NCBI RefSeq assembly: GCF_040717535.1
Contig: NZ_JBFEFI010000011.1
Coordinates: forward strand, 1 to 64,000
Reading direction: 5' to 3'
DNA length: 64,000 nucleotides
From: Thalassoglobus sp. JC818
Lineage (GTDB): Bacteria > Planctomycetota > Planctomycetia > Planctomycetales > Planctomycetaceae
Of the stretch, positions 29,096 to 38,319 are shown one piece after another (position 1 is the stretch's first letter; the number at the start of each line of letters is the position of its first letter). The position numbers and the translations under genes are program-made. The notes below the pieces were generated by a model, which worked only from the letters and a program-made list of their open reading frames with translations, made no database searches and was not told where the DNA came from.

Positions 29096-30400
29096 TTAAC
29101 GACCATCAACAGCTTGTTTGCGTGACAGCACCTGCACGGTGCAATGACACGCGCCGTAACCTCCTGTCAAATTCGAGAAATCGACAACATGCACAGTAAC
29201 ATCTGCTTCCTTGAGTGTCTTGAGAAACTCATTACTCACCCCGTCGACGACGAAGACCTCGTTCGACTTCAAGGTGAGCACGTTACAGCCGTACTTCAAT
29301 TGGTCCTGCTGTTTGACGGGAATCACTCGGACGCCAATAGATTTCAAGTAAGCGGGAAATTTCATTCCGGATGCCTGCAGCTCATACCCGTCTGCATTTT
29401 TCTTGAAGACATCAACCGTGGGGCCGTGATCGCTTTCGCCAAGTCGATTTTCCGCGAGCAGAGCCAGATCGTCAGCGACGAGATTGAAGTAGGTGTCCAG
29501 ATGCATCTGCACCTGTTGCCGCCACGGATCTTTGACGACGACGACTTCATCAGTCCCGAATGCATCTGCATCGAGGAGTTGCTGAATCGCAGCCGAATTG
29601 GTTCGCAGTCCTTCACCGATAAACACTCGATCTCCGGCGGGCAGAAAGTCTCCTCCCTCCAGGCGTCCGGGTTCTTCGATGACACCGATCGGCTTGATTC
29701 CAATTCGTCCGAGAGCGAACCGCACGATTTCCGTTTCGATGTGTCGTTGTTCGGAATTCATTTTCCCAACGACAACTCCGCGACGCGTGGTGATGACCTG
29801 ATCTCGCATGAAATACAAATTCATCACCGGCCGAACGGCATAGTCCGCGACGACTCCCGTATTCAGATCACCTGTCGATCGAAGCGTGATCTTCGGATTC
29901 AAAACAATCGTCGACCACAACTCATCGGGATGTAATTGCTGGAACGATTCAGCAAAGTATTTTTTCTTCAGTTGATCCTGCTGACTCTCCGACACAGGAG
30001 GGTCCGATTCGAGTGTGACGAACCGAAACGCAAATTCTCTCAACTCATCGAGAGCAGGCCCCGGCAGCTCACGGCCGTTCTCGTCGACAGTGCCTGCGAG
30101 AACCGCATCGCGCAGCTGAACAACTGAAATTCCCTGATTTCGCAGCTGTTGAACAAAATGTTCGTGTTCCTTCGCTGCAAGCGTTGAAGAAAATGGACGC
30201 TCAAACAGGGCTGCTTCCGGATGCAGAACGCCGTAGAAAAGTTCCTCACCCGGAGTATGCACGAGTGCCCACGTAGCACGGTCCCATTCTGCATTGCTGC
30301 CCGCTTTAAACGAAGCCGTTTGAGCAGCAAGGCGATCCGAAGCTCCGACGAGAGTGATGAACACTGCCAAAACGAGTCGACACAGCTGCAAAGAGTTCAT
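29096..30400 (-). CDS. Exported arginine deiminase-family protein
   Basis: Amidinotransferase-fold protein related to arginine deiminase, which hydrolyses arginine to citrulline and ammonia. Key residues of the family are present: NLYFMRDQ (Asp), EGGDFL (Glu after two Gly), MHLDTYFN (His) and, near the C-terminus, YGACHCTVQV, in which Cys420 most likely is the nucleophile. The odd feature is the start: MNSLQLCRLVLAVFITLVG followed by LAAQ is a clear signal peptide, whereas classical arginine deiminases are cytoplasmic. No arc genes (carbamate kinase, ornithine transferase, antiporter) are adjacent. The ATG at 30400 is preferred over a GTG two codons upstream. The enzyme could act on free arginine or on peptidyl-arginine outside the cytoplasm; the sequence does not settle this. 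Confidence 0.83.
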   Translation of the reverse strand: MNSLQLCRLVLAVFITLVGASDRLAAQTASFKAGSNAEWDRATWALVHTPGEELFYGVLHPEAALFERPFSSTLAAKEHEHFVQQLRNQGISVVQLRDAVLAGTVDENGRELPGPALDELREFAFRFVTLESDPPVSESQQDQLKKKYFAESFQQLHPDELWSTIVLNPKITLRSTGDLNTGVVADYAVRPVMNLYFMRDQVITTRRGVVVGKMNSEQRHIETEIVRFALGRIGIKPIGVIEEPGRLEGGDFLPAGDRVFIGEGLRTNSAAIQQLLDADAFGTDEVVVVKDPWRQQVQMHLDTYFNLVADDLALLAENRLGESDHGPTVDVFKKNADGYELQASGMKFPAYLKSIGVRVIPVKQQDQLKYGCNVLTLKSNEVFVVDGVSNEFLKTLKEADVTVHVVDFSNLTGGYGACHCTVQVLSRKQAVDGR

Positions 30401-30448
30401 ACGCACTTGGTCCTACGGGTTGACGAACAGCAAACCGACTCCGGTTTC

Positions 30449-31801
30449 TTACGACTTGTCACTCCGCTGTGACAGGAGCGACTCCCAATTCGACCGATAG
30501 TCCACGCTCTTCAGCATACGATCGGCTTCATCATCATTCACGACGACTTCACGCTCCGCATCCCATTTCAAAGGCCGCTGAAGTACCTGTGACACATATC
30601 CCAAGTGACCCGGAGTTATCGAGCGATGAGCTGTCTCTGCAGGAGCCAGACAGATACCGCGACTGTGAACATTCTGGACGAAATTGTCGACGTGGCTGAT
30701 CACCTGTTCGACACGTTCATCCCCTGGATTGAAATCCTTACCAACCCAACGCGTGTCAGAAGCAGTGATCTTGCCACGGGTCACATGCAGCCAACCATTG
30801 GTCCCGATCCATTTCGTCCCCAAAGTATTTTTGTCGGAGATCGTCGAAGTAACTCCATTCTCGTACTCACACCGAATGGTGTAATGGTGGGGCGTATTGT
30901 AGACGTCTGTTTCTGGAAACGACCAATCGACCGCCTCCACAACCGTAGGGCCCCCTTTGTCGAGGTTGAGTGACCAGTGCACGATGTCGTTGTGATGGCC
31001 GATCCAGTCCATCAGCACTCCGCCACCATAGGCTCGTGACCCGCGCCACCAGCGATGATGCCTCGCTCGCATGTAAGGCAACTTCGGCGACGGACCGCAC
31101 CACATCTCGTAGTCCAACCCGATCGGTGGCTGAGGAGTTTCGATACTCGCTTGAGGCTGATCATATCCTGGCGGCAATCCGACTTCGATCGATGAGATTT
31201 CGCCCAGCACTCCATTGCGAACAAGATTCACTGCACGCTGAAAGAGTTTGTCCGACCGCTGCTGCGAACCGGTTTGAAAGACAGCTCCGGTCGAGTTGAC
31301 CTTCTCAACAATCTGCTGTCCTTCCGCAAACAGATGAGTCACTGGCTTCTCGCAGTAAACGTCTTTACCTTTTTCCAACGCGGCTAACACACATCCTGCG
31401 TGCCAATGATCGGGTGTCGCAACAACAACCACATCGACTCGATCAAAATCGCACACGTAACGATAATCGGAGGTCAACATTAGCCCGCGATACGTGCCGG
31501 ACTTGCGGGCCTTTCCATACTTCTCTTCCACAGCGAGACGAGCCGGAACACGTCCCATCGCTGGGCCAGTTCCCCACGGGCGATCTCGATAGTGAAGATC
31601 GTGAACGTCACATACAGCTGTTACTTGAACTTCCGGATGAACCAGAAACTCGTCGAGGAGATTGAACCCTCGCGAGCCTAATCCCACGATCCCCACTCCC
31701 AACCGCTCATTCGCAGATGCCCGGGTCTTTGCGTTCAAAGATCGTGTCAAGAAAGCAGCAGTCGCCAACGCATTCAGCTGCAGAAATCTTCTGCGTTTCA
31801 T
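30449..31801 (-). CDS. Tat-exported Gfo/Idh/MocA-family oxidoreductase
   Basis: NAD(P)-dependent sugar dehydrogenase-like protein of 450 residues. The export signal is twin-arginine (MKRRRFLQLNALATAAFL), so the cofactor would be loaded before export. The Rossmann fold begins with VGIVGLGSRGFN, and the family motif EKPVTHLFAEG (Glu-Lys-Pro, with catalytic Lys) is intact. The C-terminal alpha/beta domain covers about 170-380 and contains RAHHRWWRGSRAYGGGVLMDWIGHHND, common in planctomycete members. The start at 31801 was chosen over 31819 because it places the RR motif close to the N-terminus. The substrate is unknown. The gene is 48 bp upstream of the arginine deiminase gene on the same strand and may be co-transcribed. 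Confidence 0.92.
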   Translation of the reverse strand: MKRRRFLQLNALATAAFLTRSLNAKTRASANERLGVGIVGLGSRGFNLLDEFLVHPEVQVTAVCDVHDLHYRDRPWGTGPAMGRVPARLAVEEKYGKARKSGTYRGLMLTSDYRYVCDFDRVDVVVVATPDHWHAGCVLAALEKGKDVYCEKPVTHLFAEGQQIVEKVNSTGAVFQTGSQQRSDKLFQRAVNLVRNGVLGEISSIEVGLPPGYDQPQASIETPQPPIGLDYEMWCGPSPKLPYMRARHHRWWRGSRAYGGGVLMDWIGHHNDIVHWSLNLDKGGPTVVEAVDWSFPETDVYNTPHHYTIRCEYENGVTSTISDKNTLGTKWIGTNGWLHVTRGKITASDTRWVGKDFNPGDERVEQVISHVDNFVQNVHSRGICLAPAETAHRSITPGHLGYVSQVLQRPLKWDAEREVVVNDDEADRMLKSVDYRSNWESLLSQRSDKS

Positions 31802-32070
31802 AATGATTCCCAAGGTCAATTCGATTCTCTTCTCAATACTCTCATTGATTCAGCACACGGATTGCAAGCCTCGCCAGCTGAAAGCGATGTAGACAAGTCG
31901 ACTGCAACTCACCACATCAGAGATGCGAGCGAATAAATCGCTCAAAGTCGAGGGATTCTTTCCTCGAGAATGGAATCAAAGAACGGCTTCAGAGTCTTCT
32001 TAGGATTTTAAATCAGCAATGAATCCGACTCAGTATGTGCAGGCCGAGCTCCCGCCTACTCTTTCAATGT

Positions 32071-32415
32071 TTAGGTATCGGTGTTCTCTTCGTGAAACTG
32101 CTTGACTGTGTCGCCTAGAGCCTTCGTGGCAACTGCAACTGACAAGCCAATGAAGACCATGCCAACCAAGCCAATCGAAATACTCAGGATGCGGCCACCT
32201 GGAGTTTTTGGTGCAATGTCGCCGTAGCCGATTGACAGAGCTGTGATGAATGCGAAGTAGATCGATTCGGAAAGCGTTCGCCCTTCTAATGAGGAGAATC
32301 CAAGAGCTCCCAGACAGACCAAGGCCACCAATCCGAACAGTGCTTCACGGACGTGAAGCACATACGTGAAGAAGTGCAGGCAAAAAGTTGAAAAAGCGTG
32401 GATGCGTTGTTTCAT
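32071..32415 (-). CDS. Small two-helix potassium channel (Ion_trans_2)
   Basis: A 114-residue membrane protein with the minimal potassium-channel layout: an outer helix (ALFGLVALVCLGALGF), a pore helix and selectivity filter (SESIYFAFITALSIGYGDIAPKT) and an inner helix (ILSISIGLVGMVFIGLSVAVA). The filter is S-I-G-Y-G-D rather than the common T-V-G-Y-G-D. It lacks a cytoplasmic RCK gating domain, ending with a short polar tail. The ATG at 32415 is preferred; a TTG at 32442 would overlap the end of the efflux gene upstream by four bases. With 23 bp between them, the channel is probably co-transcribed with the outer-membrane factor gene. Confidence 0.87.
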   Translation of the reverse strand: MKQRIHAFSTFCLHFFTYVLHVREALFGLVALVCLGALGFSSLEGRTLSESIYFAFITALSIGYGDIAPKTPGGRILSISIGLVGMVFIGLSVAVATKALGDTVKQFHEENTDT

Positions 32416-32438
32416 GTTTCCAGCCCTTGATCGCCCGC

Positions 32439-34079
32439 TCAATTCTCGGGAAGGTCTGACATGGAAGTCTCGGCATCAAGTCGCGGAGTCGGTTGAGGTG
32501 GGACGATTTCACCCGTCTCCTCGATTGGTGAGAGAACAAACTCTTCGGAATATTCTCCTGGATGCTCATAGACTTCTCGACAACTGATTTCCCAACCACC
32601 ACCCAAAGCCTTATAAACCTCTGCCAAACTCGATGCCACTCGACCTTGGGCAGTCGCGAGTTGATCCTGCTTTAATGCCAGGTCACCTTGAAGTACAAAA
32701 ACGCCAGAGAAGTCAGTTTCGCCTTCTTGGAATCTCAGTAATTCCAGTTCCAAAGCACGCTTTGTTTCTTGCGCGCTCTCTGAGAGCGAGACAACCTGCC
32801 GCTGAGTTCGAAGATAGGAAACCAAAGCGCTTTCCACTTCTTCATTCGCCACGAGTACGGTGTTTTGATAGGTTGTGATCAATTCTTGAAGACGTGCATT
32901 CTGGAGATGCACATTGCTAATGAGCCGGCCATAGTTCAGAAAATTCCAACGAAACGATGGACCAATGCTCCCGCCCCAACTCAAAGAGTTGGACAAGTCG
33001 GAGAAGTTCTCAGCAGTCACTACGATTTCCCCGGTAATGGAGATCGAAGGATAGAGATTCGCTAAGGCCACACCGATTTGTGCGCTTTGAGCTGCCACTC
33101 GCCTTTCTGCTGCCCGAACGTCAGGCCGACGCCTCAACAGGTCCGCCGGGATCCCCACCGCAACCTGAGCTGGGGGAGGCGGAATGGTACCGTCTCCGAG
33201 CATATAGTGCAGGTCGGAAGTCGGAAATCCAAGCAGCGTGCAGAGACGATTGTTCGCTTGCCTGAGGCCGATTTCCAGAGAAGGGATGGTGGCTTTGGTC
33301 GATGCTAAGTTGGACTTTGCAAGATGTACACTGACATCAGCTGTCTTGCCTTCCTCTGCCCGGGTCTTAGTTAGTCGCAAGCTCTCTTCCTGAGTCCGCA
33401 CATTCTTTTGAGCATATTCCAAACGCTGCTCCAACGTGCGAATTTCGATGTAAGTCGTTGCAACCTCGGCGATCAGTGAAATGAGAATCGCGTCATATTC
33501 CGCGACGGAAGCATCTAAACCAGCATCAGCCGACTCAACCGAACGACGAAACCGCCCCCACACATCCAGTTCCCAGCTGAGTTTGCCGCCGTAAAGCCAA
33601 TTATCAAAGCTGCGCCTGAACTCTGGTTCGGGGACCAGTAAGGGTTGCGCAAGATCGCTAATCTGCCGCCTCGTGTAGCCGCCGTTCAGAAACTGATCTT
33701 GAGGAAACAGGTCTCCGACCACGATCGCTCGTTGTGCCCGAGCCTGGACAATTCGCCAGCCAGCCTCCCGCACACTGAGATTCTGTTGATAAGCAGTTTC
33801 AATCAGATGCTCGAGTACTGGGTCCTGATACACCGCCCACCAGTTCACATAGCTCGGAGGACATTCGAGAACCTGCGGGTCATCGCTGTCAATCCAATTC
33901 TCGGCAATTCCAGCGGCTGGAGCTTGGTAATTCGGCCCGAGTTTGAGGCCGTTATCGGCCCATTCTGGTAGGCTGCAACCGAAGATTCCTGTCACCGAGA
34001 AGCCAATGCAGATCAACCACAGCGCGCGGAATCTTACGGCAATGGAAAAACTCCAAGCTGTATGACTCCGTTGGCACAT
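32439..34079 (-). CDS. NodT-family outer membrane efflux lipoprotein (TolC-like)
   Basis: A 546-residue outer-membrane channel component for tripartite efflux. The N-terminal hydrophobic stretch ends in VTGIFGC, a lipobox with Cys as the acylated residue. The protein then shows two repeated OEP domains with coiled-coil helices and the family signature GPNYQAP, the segment IPADLLRRRPDVRAAERRVA, and SITGEIVVTAENFSDL near the second repeat. It would form the trimeric channel that docks on a HlyD-type adaptor. Its gene diverges from the AaeX/AaeA/AaeB-like operon at 34267-36900, with 187 bp between the starts, and is the natural outer-membrane partner of that pump. Confidence 0.92.
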   Translation of the reverse strand: MCQRSHTAWSFSIAVRFRALWLICIGFSVTGIFGCSLPEWADNGLKLGPNYQAPAAGIAENWIDSDDPQVLECPPSYVNWWAVYQDPVLEHLIETAYQQNLSVREAGWRIVQARAQRAIVVGDLFPQDQFLNGGYTRRQISDLAQPLLVPEPEFRRSFDNWLYGGKLSWELDVWGRFRRSVESADAGLDASVAEYDAILISLIAEVATTYIEIRTLEQRLEYAQKNVRTQEESLRLTKTRAEEGKTADVSVHLAKSNLASTKATIPSLEIGLRQANNRLCTLLGFPTSDLHYMLGDGTIPPPPAQVAVGIPADLLRRRPDVRAAERRVAAQSAQIGVALANLYPSISITGEIVVTAENFSDLSNSLSWGGSIGPSFRWNFLNYGRLISNVHLQNARLQELITTYQNTVLVANEEVESALVSYLRTQRQVVSLSESAQETKRALELELLRFQEGETDFSGVFVLQGDLALKQDQLATAQGRVASSLAEVYKALGGGWEISCREVYEHPGEYSEEFVLSPIEETGEIVPPQPTPRLDAETSMSDLPEN

Positions 34080-34266
34080 TCCATTGAACCGTCACTATAG
34101 TCGCAATACCATCCAACCCGGCAATTCCCTACAATCGGAATCATCGGCGCAATCACTCGATCTCAGTGAGGTTTCTTACTCAAATGTTTTCACTTCCTGC
34201 GAATCTTTAGAGGGACTGACTAAGATCACTGTTTCAAGATATTCTTGACATAATGGGATTTTTTTC

Positions 34267-34485
34267 GTGCTTGGCCAAAGAACTCCAACAGAGGTCGCGT
34301 TCAATTCGATCTATTTTCCCCCATTCTTCTTTACCGTGATGGTCGGCTTTCTTTGTGCAATTGGGATTCACAAACTACTCAAATTAACTGGGGGTGACCG
34401 ATGGTTCTGGAACCCCGGGTTGCTCTTCATTGCGATTTGGCTTCTGATGACATCATTGATCGGTTTGACCGTCATCCCTCCTTAG
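34267..34485 (+). CDS. AaeX-like DUF1656 small membrane protein
   Basis: A 72-residue protein with two membrane helices, resembling the AaeX / DUF1656 family found as the first gene of AaeXAB-type efflux operons. Family-like features are the aromatic-rich SIYFPPFFFTVM segment before the first helix, GGDRWFWNPGLL in the loop, and the second helix AIWLLMTSLIGLTVI. Its role in the pump is not established. The start is a GTG, and the gene lies 63 bp before the HlyD-type adaptor on the same strand. Confidence 0.78.
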   Translation: MLGQRTPTEVAFNSIYFPPFFFTVMVGFLCAIGIHKLLKLTGGDRWFWNPGLLFIAIWLLMTSLIGLTVIPP

Positions 34486-34548
34486 CTTGGAACAAAATCG
34501 CCAGATCTCTCAACATCGTCCGACCAATCTTGGAAGACCTCGACTACT

Positions 34549-35814
34549 ATGGGTAAGCGAAAGCAATTCATTCCCAAACTCGCCACACTTGGTTTACTTC
34601 TCGTGGGGCTGGGTTCCGCCTATTTGCTTTACCAACAGTATCAATCCCACCCTTGGACTCGGGATGGGCAGGTGCGGGCAGACCTCGTCAGAATCGCTCC
34701 TCGAGTAGGTGGCTACCTCGTCAACGTAAATGTCACCGACAATCAATTCGTCCGGAAGGGAGATCTGCTCTTCCGAATCGATCCAAGCTCCTACCAGTTG
34801 GCCGTGGACAATGCCGAGGTCGCTCTGGACGAGGCTCGTGAAGCAGTTGCGGCGCTCGAGGCGTCCGTTAAAGCTGCAGAGGCGATGGTGAAGCAGCGTG
34901 AGACGTCCGTCGATTCAGCCAAAAGCAGGATTGTCGAAGCGCAGTCGAGCATCGAGTCTGCGGAAGCGACGATCAAAGAGTCCGAGGCAGGCGTTACCTC
35001 TGCACGAGCGCTTGTGGAACGAACGAAAGCACTGCTCGAAGAAGCCAAGCGAGAAGCAGCGCGTGCCCGACGGTTGGCAGATCAAAAGGCTGGTTCGGAG
35101 GAAATCGCAGAAGCCAAGGCCGCATCAGTTAATGCGTTTCTGGCAGATCTTGAGATCGCCAAGGCGGGTGAAGTTAAAGCGCTGGCAACGCTCGCGAAAA
35201 CCCAGGTCTTACGAAACGAAGCAAATGCCCGACTCGCCATCGCCAAAGATGGGTTGGCAGAAGCACATTCCGGTGTCATCACCGCAAGAGCGGAACTCCA
35301 ACAGACTCGAGCGACTCTCGGCGAGCCAGGAGACGGGAACGTACGTATTCGTAACGCACGCGTGAAACTGGAAGAGGCCAAACTTAATCTGAGTTGGACT
35401 GAAATCTTCGCGCCGAATGACGGGTACATCACCAACATGGATCTGCTGAGCGGCACTTTTGTCACTCCGGGAACTCCTTTTGCTCTGTTTGTTGACTCCA
35501 CATCGTTTCGTGTAGACGGCTACTTCCAGGAAACAAAACTGAAAAAGATTCAACCTGGTGATCGGGCTCTCATTACCCTGATGGGGCACCAAGAACGCCG
35601 ACTCGAAGGAGAAGTCGAGAGCATTGGCTACGCAATCAACCCACCCAACCTCGCGAATACAGAGGGGCCGGATAACCTTGTTCCCACGATTGCGCCAACG
35701 TTTGAGTGGATTCGGCTAGCACAACGCGTTCCCGTGCGGATTCGCCTCAAAGAAATTCCGGACGACCTCCACCTCGTCGCGGGGACAACCGCGTCAGTTT
35801 CAATTCAGCAATAA
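34549..35814 (+). CDS. HlyD-family membrane fusion protein (AaeA/EmrA-like)
   Basis: Periplasmic adaptor of a tripartite efflux system, 421 residues. After an N-terminal membrane anchor (LGLLLVGLGSAYLLYQQY) comes a biotinyl-lipoyl half-motif (GQVRADLVRIAPRVGGYLVNV), then a long alpha-helical hairpin (about residues 90-265) dense in Ala, Glu and Lys with heptads. The second lipoyl half follows at ARVKLEEAKLNLSWTEIFAP, and then the beta-barrel (VDGYFQETKLKKIQPGDRA). The hairpin is longer than in many AaeA proteins. The gene lies 63 bp after the AaeX-like gene and 12 bp before the FUSC permease. Confidence 0.92.
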   Translation: MGKRKQFIPKLATLGLLLVGLGSAYLLYQQYQSHPWTRDGQVRADLVRIAPRVGGYLVNVNVTDNQFVRKGDLLFRIDPSSYQLAVDNAEVALDEAREAVAALEASVKAAEAMVKQRETSVDSAKSRIVEAQSSIESAEATIKESEAGVTSARALVERTKALLEEAKREAARARRLADQKAGSEEIAEAKAASVNAFLADLEIAKAGEVKALATLAKTQVLRNEANARLAIAKDGLAEAHSGVITARAELQQTRATLGEPGDGNVRIRNARVKLEEAKLNLSWTEIFAPNDGYITNMDLLSGTFVTPGTPFALFVDSTSFRVDGYFQETKLKKIQPGDRALITLMGHQERRLEGEVESIGYAINPPNLANTEGPDNLVPTIAPTFEWIRLAQRVPVRIRLKEIPDDLHLVAGTTASVSIQQ

Positions 35815-35826
35815 TCCCAGATTGCA

Positions 35827-36900
35827 ATGGTCACACCACCCGACAGTTCTCCTACCGGCGCTAAAACTGTCATTCGTCACCAAGAGGCATTTAAACTCGC
35901 CTTAAGCATGACGTTGTTCTATTGGTTGGCGCTGTATTTAAATTGGCCACTGACGGAATACGGCGCCTTCGCAATCGCAATCATTAGCTTGGGGACTGCA
36001 GAAGCCTCCATCGAAAAAGGAAGCTCGCGTGTCTTGGGGACTACGGTCGGCATCTTAATAGGATTCGTACTACTGGGACTGTTCAATTCAAACCCGTGCC
36101 TCATGTTGCTGGCCCTCTCGGTGAATTTATTCATGATCGGGGCTGTGATGAAGGCCAGTCAGTACCCGTACGCATGGTTCATGGCCGCGTTCTTGCCACT
36201 GATTGTCTGGGCCGACACCTATCCTCATTTTGAAAACGCATTCTACTTTGGCACTTTTCGTTGGCTAGAAACAACGGCTGGTGTCATCATCTTCTCGATG
36301 ATCGAATGGATGTTTTGGCCACAGCCTGAATCGGAGGCTTCTCAGGTTCAGACAGGAACTGGTCCGGAACCGAATCCGCCAGCCTCAGCACTTGCACGCT
36401 TGTGGGAACCGAGAACTCTCATCGAATTACTCTTTCCGCCATTGGCTTTTATCGTCGCCTTTGTCATTTGGTATCTGGTTTATCTTCCCCCAGGATCTAA
36501 AGTCCCGATGTTGGTTGGCGTTCTGTCGCTGGTTCTCGCTCGCGAATCTGTCTCGCCGCCTTGGAAAATCTGGCCAGCCTTAGTTGCAGCCACCTTGTTC
36601 GTCGCTGCCCCGATGACCTGGCTGATCATGCCCAGGTTGAGTACGGGGGCAGAACTCCTGACTTTGGTGTTTAGCTACACTTACATCGCAGGTTACCTAG
36701 GGGGAGCTCCGAAACTAATGATGTTGTTTCTGTTCTTTGCGATGGCCGGGATCAGCAACCAACAGCAATACTCATTTCAATTGCCAATCGACGCCGCATT
36801 GCTGGTCGTCATCGTAGGAGTGATTATCTCGGTGGTGTACTCGTTGTTCGAACCATTCATTCCGAAGCGTCAAATCGCATTACCAGGCAACGAACAGTAG
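35827..36900 (+). CDS. FUSC-family efflux permease (AaeB-like)
   Basis: Integral membrane protein of 357 residues with two blocks of about five to six helices, at residues 20-155 and 200-345, separated by a hydrophilic linker. This matches the fusaric acid resistance / aromatic carboxylate efflux family (FUSC), although it is shorter than AaeB, which has a larger cytoplasmic part. The block ALYLNWPLTEYGAFAIAIIS, then EKGSSRVLGTTVGILIGF, is the typical N-terminal signature. With AaeX and AaeA homologues upstream and a divergent outer-membrane factor, it probably forms a complete pump for aromatic acids or related toxic compounds. The substrate is inferred from family only. Confidence 0.85.
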   Translation: MVTPPDSSPTGAKTVIRHQEAFKLALSMTLFYWLALYLNWPLTEYGAFAIAIISLGTAEASIEKGSSRVLGTTVGILIGFVLLGLFNSNPCLMLLALSVNLFMIGAVMKASQYPYAWFMAAFLPLIVWADTYPHFENAFYFGTFRWLETTAGVIIFSMIEWMFWPQPESEASQVQTGTGPEPNPPASALARLWEPRTLIELLFPPLAFIVAFVIWYLVYLPPGSKVPMLVGVLSLVLARESVSPPWKIWPALVAATLFVAAPMTWLIMPRLSTGAELLTLVFSYTYIAGYLGGAPKLMMLFLFFAMAGISNQQQYSFQLPIDAALLVVIVGVIISVVYSLFEPFIPKRQIALPGNEQ

Positions 36901-37087
36901 GATCTCGTTCGCCTCTCAACCGATTTGCACGAAGCGACAGGTACTTCGCCCTCGCTTGCGTTGGCAAGATTCTGTAGCCACGTTGGACATTCCAAATGAG
37001 ATCAGCGTCAAGCTGAAGGAACGTAGCAGTTTGACTAGTTAGTTTTCGATGTCTTGATTTTTCGCAAGTGAGTTGGAGGCTGAGGAA

Positions 37088-37729
37088 ATGCCCTTATCAT
37101 CGCGAGCACGAAAGCTTGTCGCTGAGTTGAGTGATCAACCAAAGCTCGGCGACATCAAGAAACTCGGAAAAGAGATTAAGAAAGACCACGACCTGGCTGG
37201 GGAGTTGTGGGCGACCGGAGAGTATTACCCGCGACTGCTCTCCACCCTGATCTTTGACAACAAACTGTTGACAGAACAAGACATTGAAGTACTTGCCTCC
37301 GACCTGTTGGCACATGACGAGAAAGAACGTAATCAGCTGAGTGACTGGCTTTTGGCGAATCAACTCACCAAGAGCAAGAAGATTGTCCCGCTCATGGAGA
37401 CGTGGCAGGATCATCCGTCACGGGTGATGCGTCGCTGGTTCTGGTATCACCAGGCTCGGTTGCGTTGGACAGGTAGGACTCCACCACCGGAAAACAGCTC
37501 AGAACTGCTGGATTCTCTGGAAGCAGACATGCCGTCGGCGGAACCAGAAGTTCAGTGGGTAATGAATTTCTGTGCCGGCTGGATCGGCGTATACGAACCC
37601 AAACTGCGAGCGAGATGCGTCAAGCTGGGGAAAAAACTGGGGCTCTATAAAGACGATCCAGTTTCGAAGAACTGCACACCCTCCTACCTTCCCGAATTCA
37701 TCCGAATCGAAGTCGCCAAACGCGAGTAA
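37088..37729 (+). CDS. DNA alkylation repair (AlkD-like) HEAT-repeat protein
   Basis: A 213-residue alpha-helical protein resembling the AlkD family of DNA glycosylases, which remove alkylated purines without base flipping. It shows the helix-rich N-terminal part with KLGKEIKKDHDLAGELWATGE and YYPRLLSTLIFD, then WHEAT-type helices such as HPSRVMRRWFWYHQARLRWTG. The catalytic Trp/Asp pair of AlkD was not confidently placed. The ATG at 37088 has GGAGG seven bases upstream; a TTG at 37073 is the alternative. The gene stands alone. It could instead be a non-catalytic HEAT-repeat member. Confidence 0.6.
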   Translation: MPLSSRARKLVAELSDQPKLGDIKKLGKEIKKDHDLAGELWATGEYYPRLLSTLIFDNKLLTEQDIEVLASDLLAHDEKERNQLSDWLLANQLTKSKKIVPLMETWQDHPSRVMRRWFWYHQARLRWTGRTPPPENSSELLDSLEADMPSAEPEVQWVMNFCAGWIGVYEPKLRARCVKLGKKLGLYKDDPVSKNCTPSYLPEFIRIEVAKRE

Positions 37730-37844
37730 TTGTATCTGTTGGGTAGACTCTCGACAGCCAGGCGGTTGACGGATCCAACTGTTGGTTTTTCTGGACGACT
37801 TCACCATCGCGCCCTGAAACCTTAGGCGGCAGGCTGAATGACTA

Positions 37845-38195
37845 TTACTTGCGCTTTCGAAAGAGATTCCCGCTCTTCATGTCTTCATCGACTTTCTTCA
37901 TCCAGAAGAGAAACAAAACCAAGAATGATTCGATCACAACGAAGACGACCACGTACCACTTGTGATTTCTCCAAATGTGCGGAATGACAGATCCGACCTC
38001 AGGAATTGTGGCAACCGACGAAACAACGAAAATGGTAACATTGCTGCGGGATCGACGAGCGCTTCCCATCCCGCTTCCGCCGTTGTAGATCCCTGCTGCA
38101 ACTCCCCAAAGCAGAAAGTTGACGACTAAGAAAACCACAATCTGAATCGAATGCAACGAGACACTCGGATTATCATCCTTGCGACGTGAGACCAT
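37845..38195 (-). CDS. Small hypothetical membrane protein
   Basis: A 116-residue protein with two or three membrane segments: IVVFLVVNFLLWGVAAGIY, a weaker segment near FVVSSVATIPEVGSVI, and VVVFVVIESFLVLFLFW. It ends with a basic, charged tail (KKVDEDMKSGNLFRKRK), so the C-terminus is probably cytoplasmic. No family was recognised. It starts with ATG and stands between convergent and tandem hypothetical genes, where the gene density is low. Confidence 0.5.
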   Translation of the reverse strand: MVSRRKDDNPSVSLHSIQIVVFLVVNFLLWGVAAGIYNGGSGMGSARRSRSNVTIFVVSSVATIPEVGSVIPHIWRNHKWYVVVFVVIESFLVLFLFWMKKVDEDMKSGNLFRKRK

Positions 38196-38319
38196 ACGCC
38201 CTCCCCATTTGTAGACACCAAGAACCTAAGACCGCTGAGTTGCAGACCTTCACCACAAAACTGTGAAGAATTCAAAGCCCTCAATCCCAGCCAAGATTCA
38301 CCTCCGATGCATCGCACCT

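Noticed and set aside
34245..34272. TTGACA considered as a promoter -35 for the efflux operon
   Set aside because: A matching -10 would fall inside the AaeX-like coding region, so the pair does not work.
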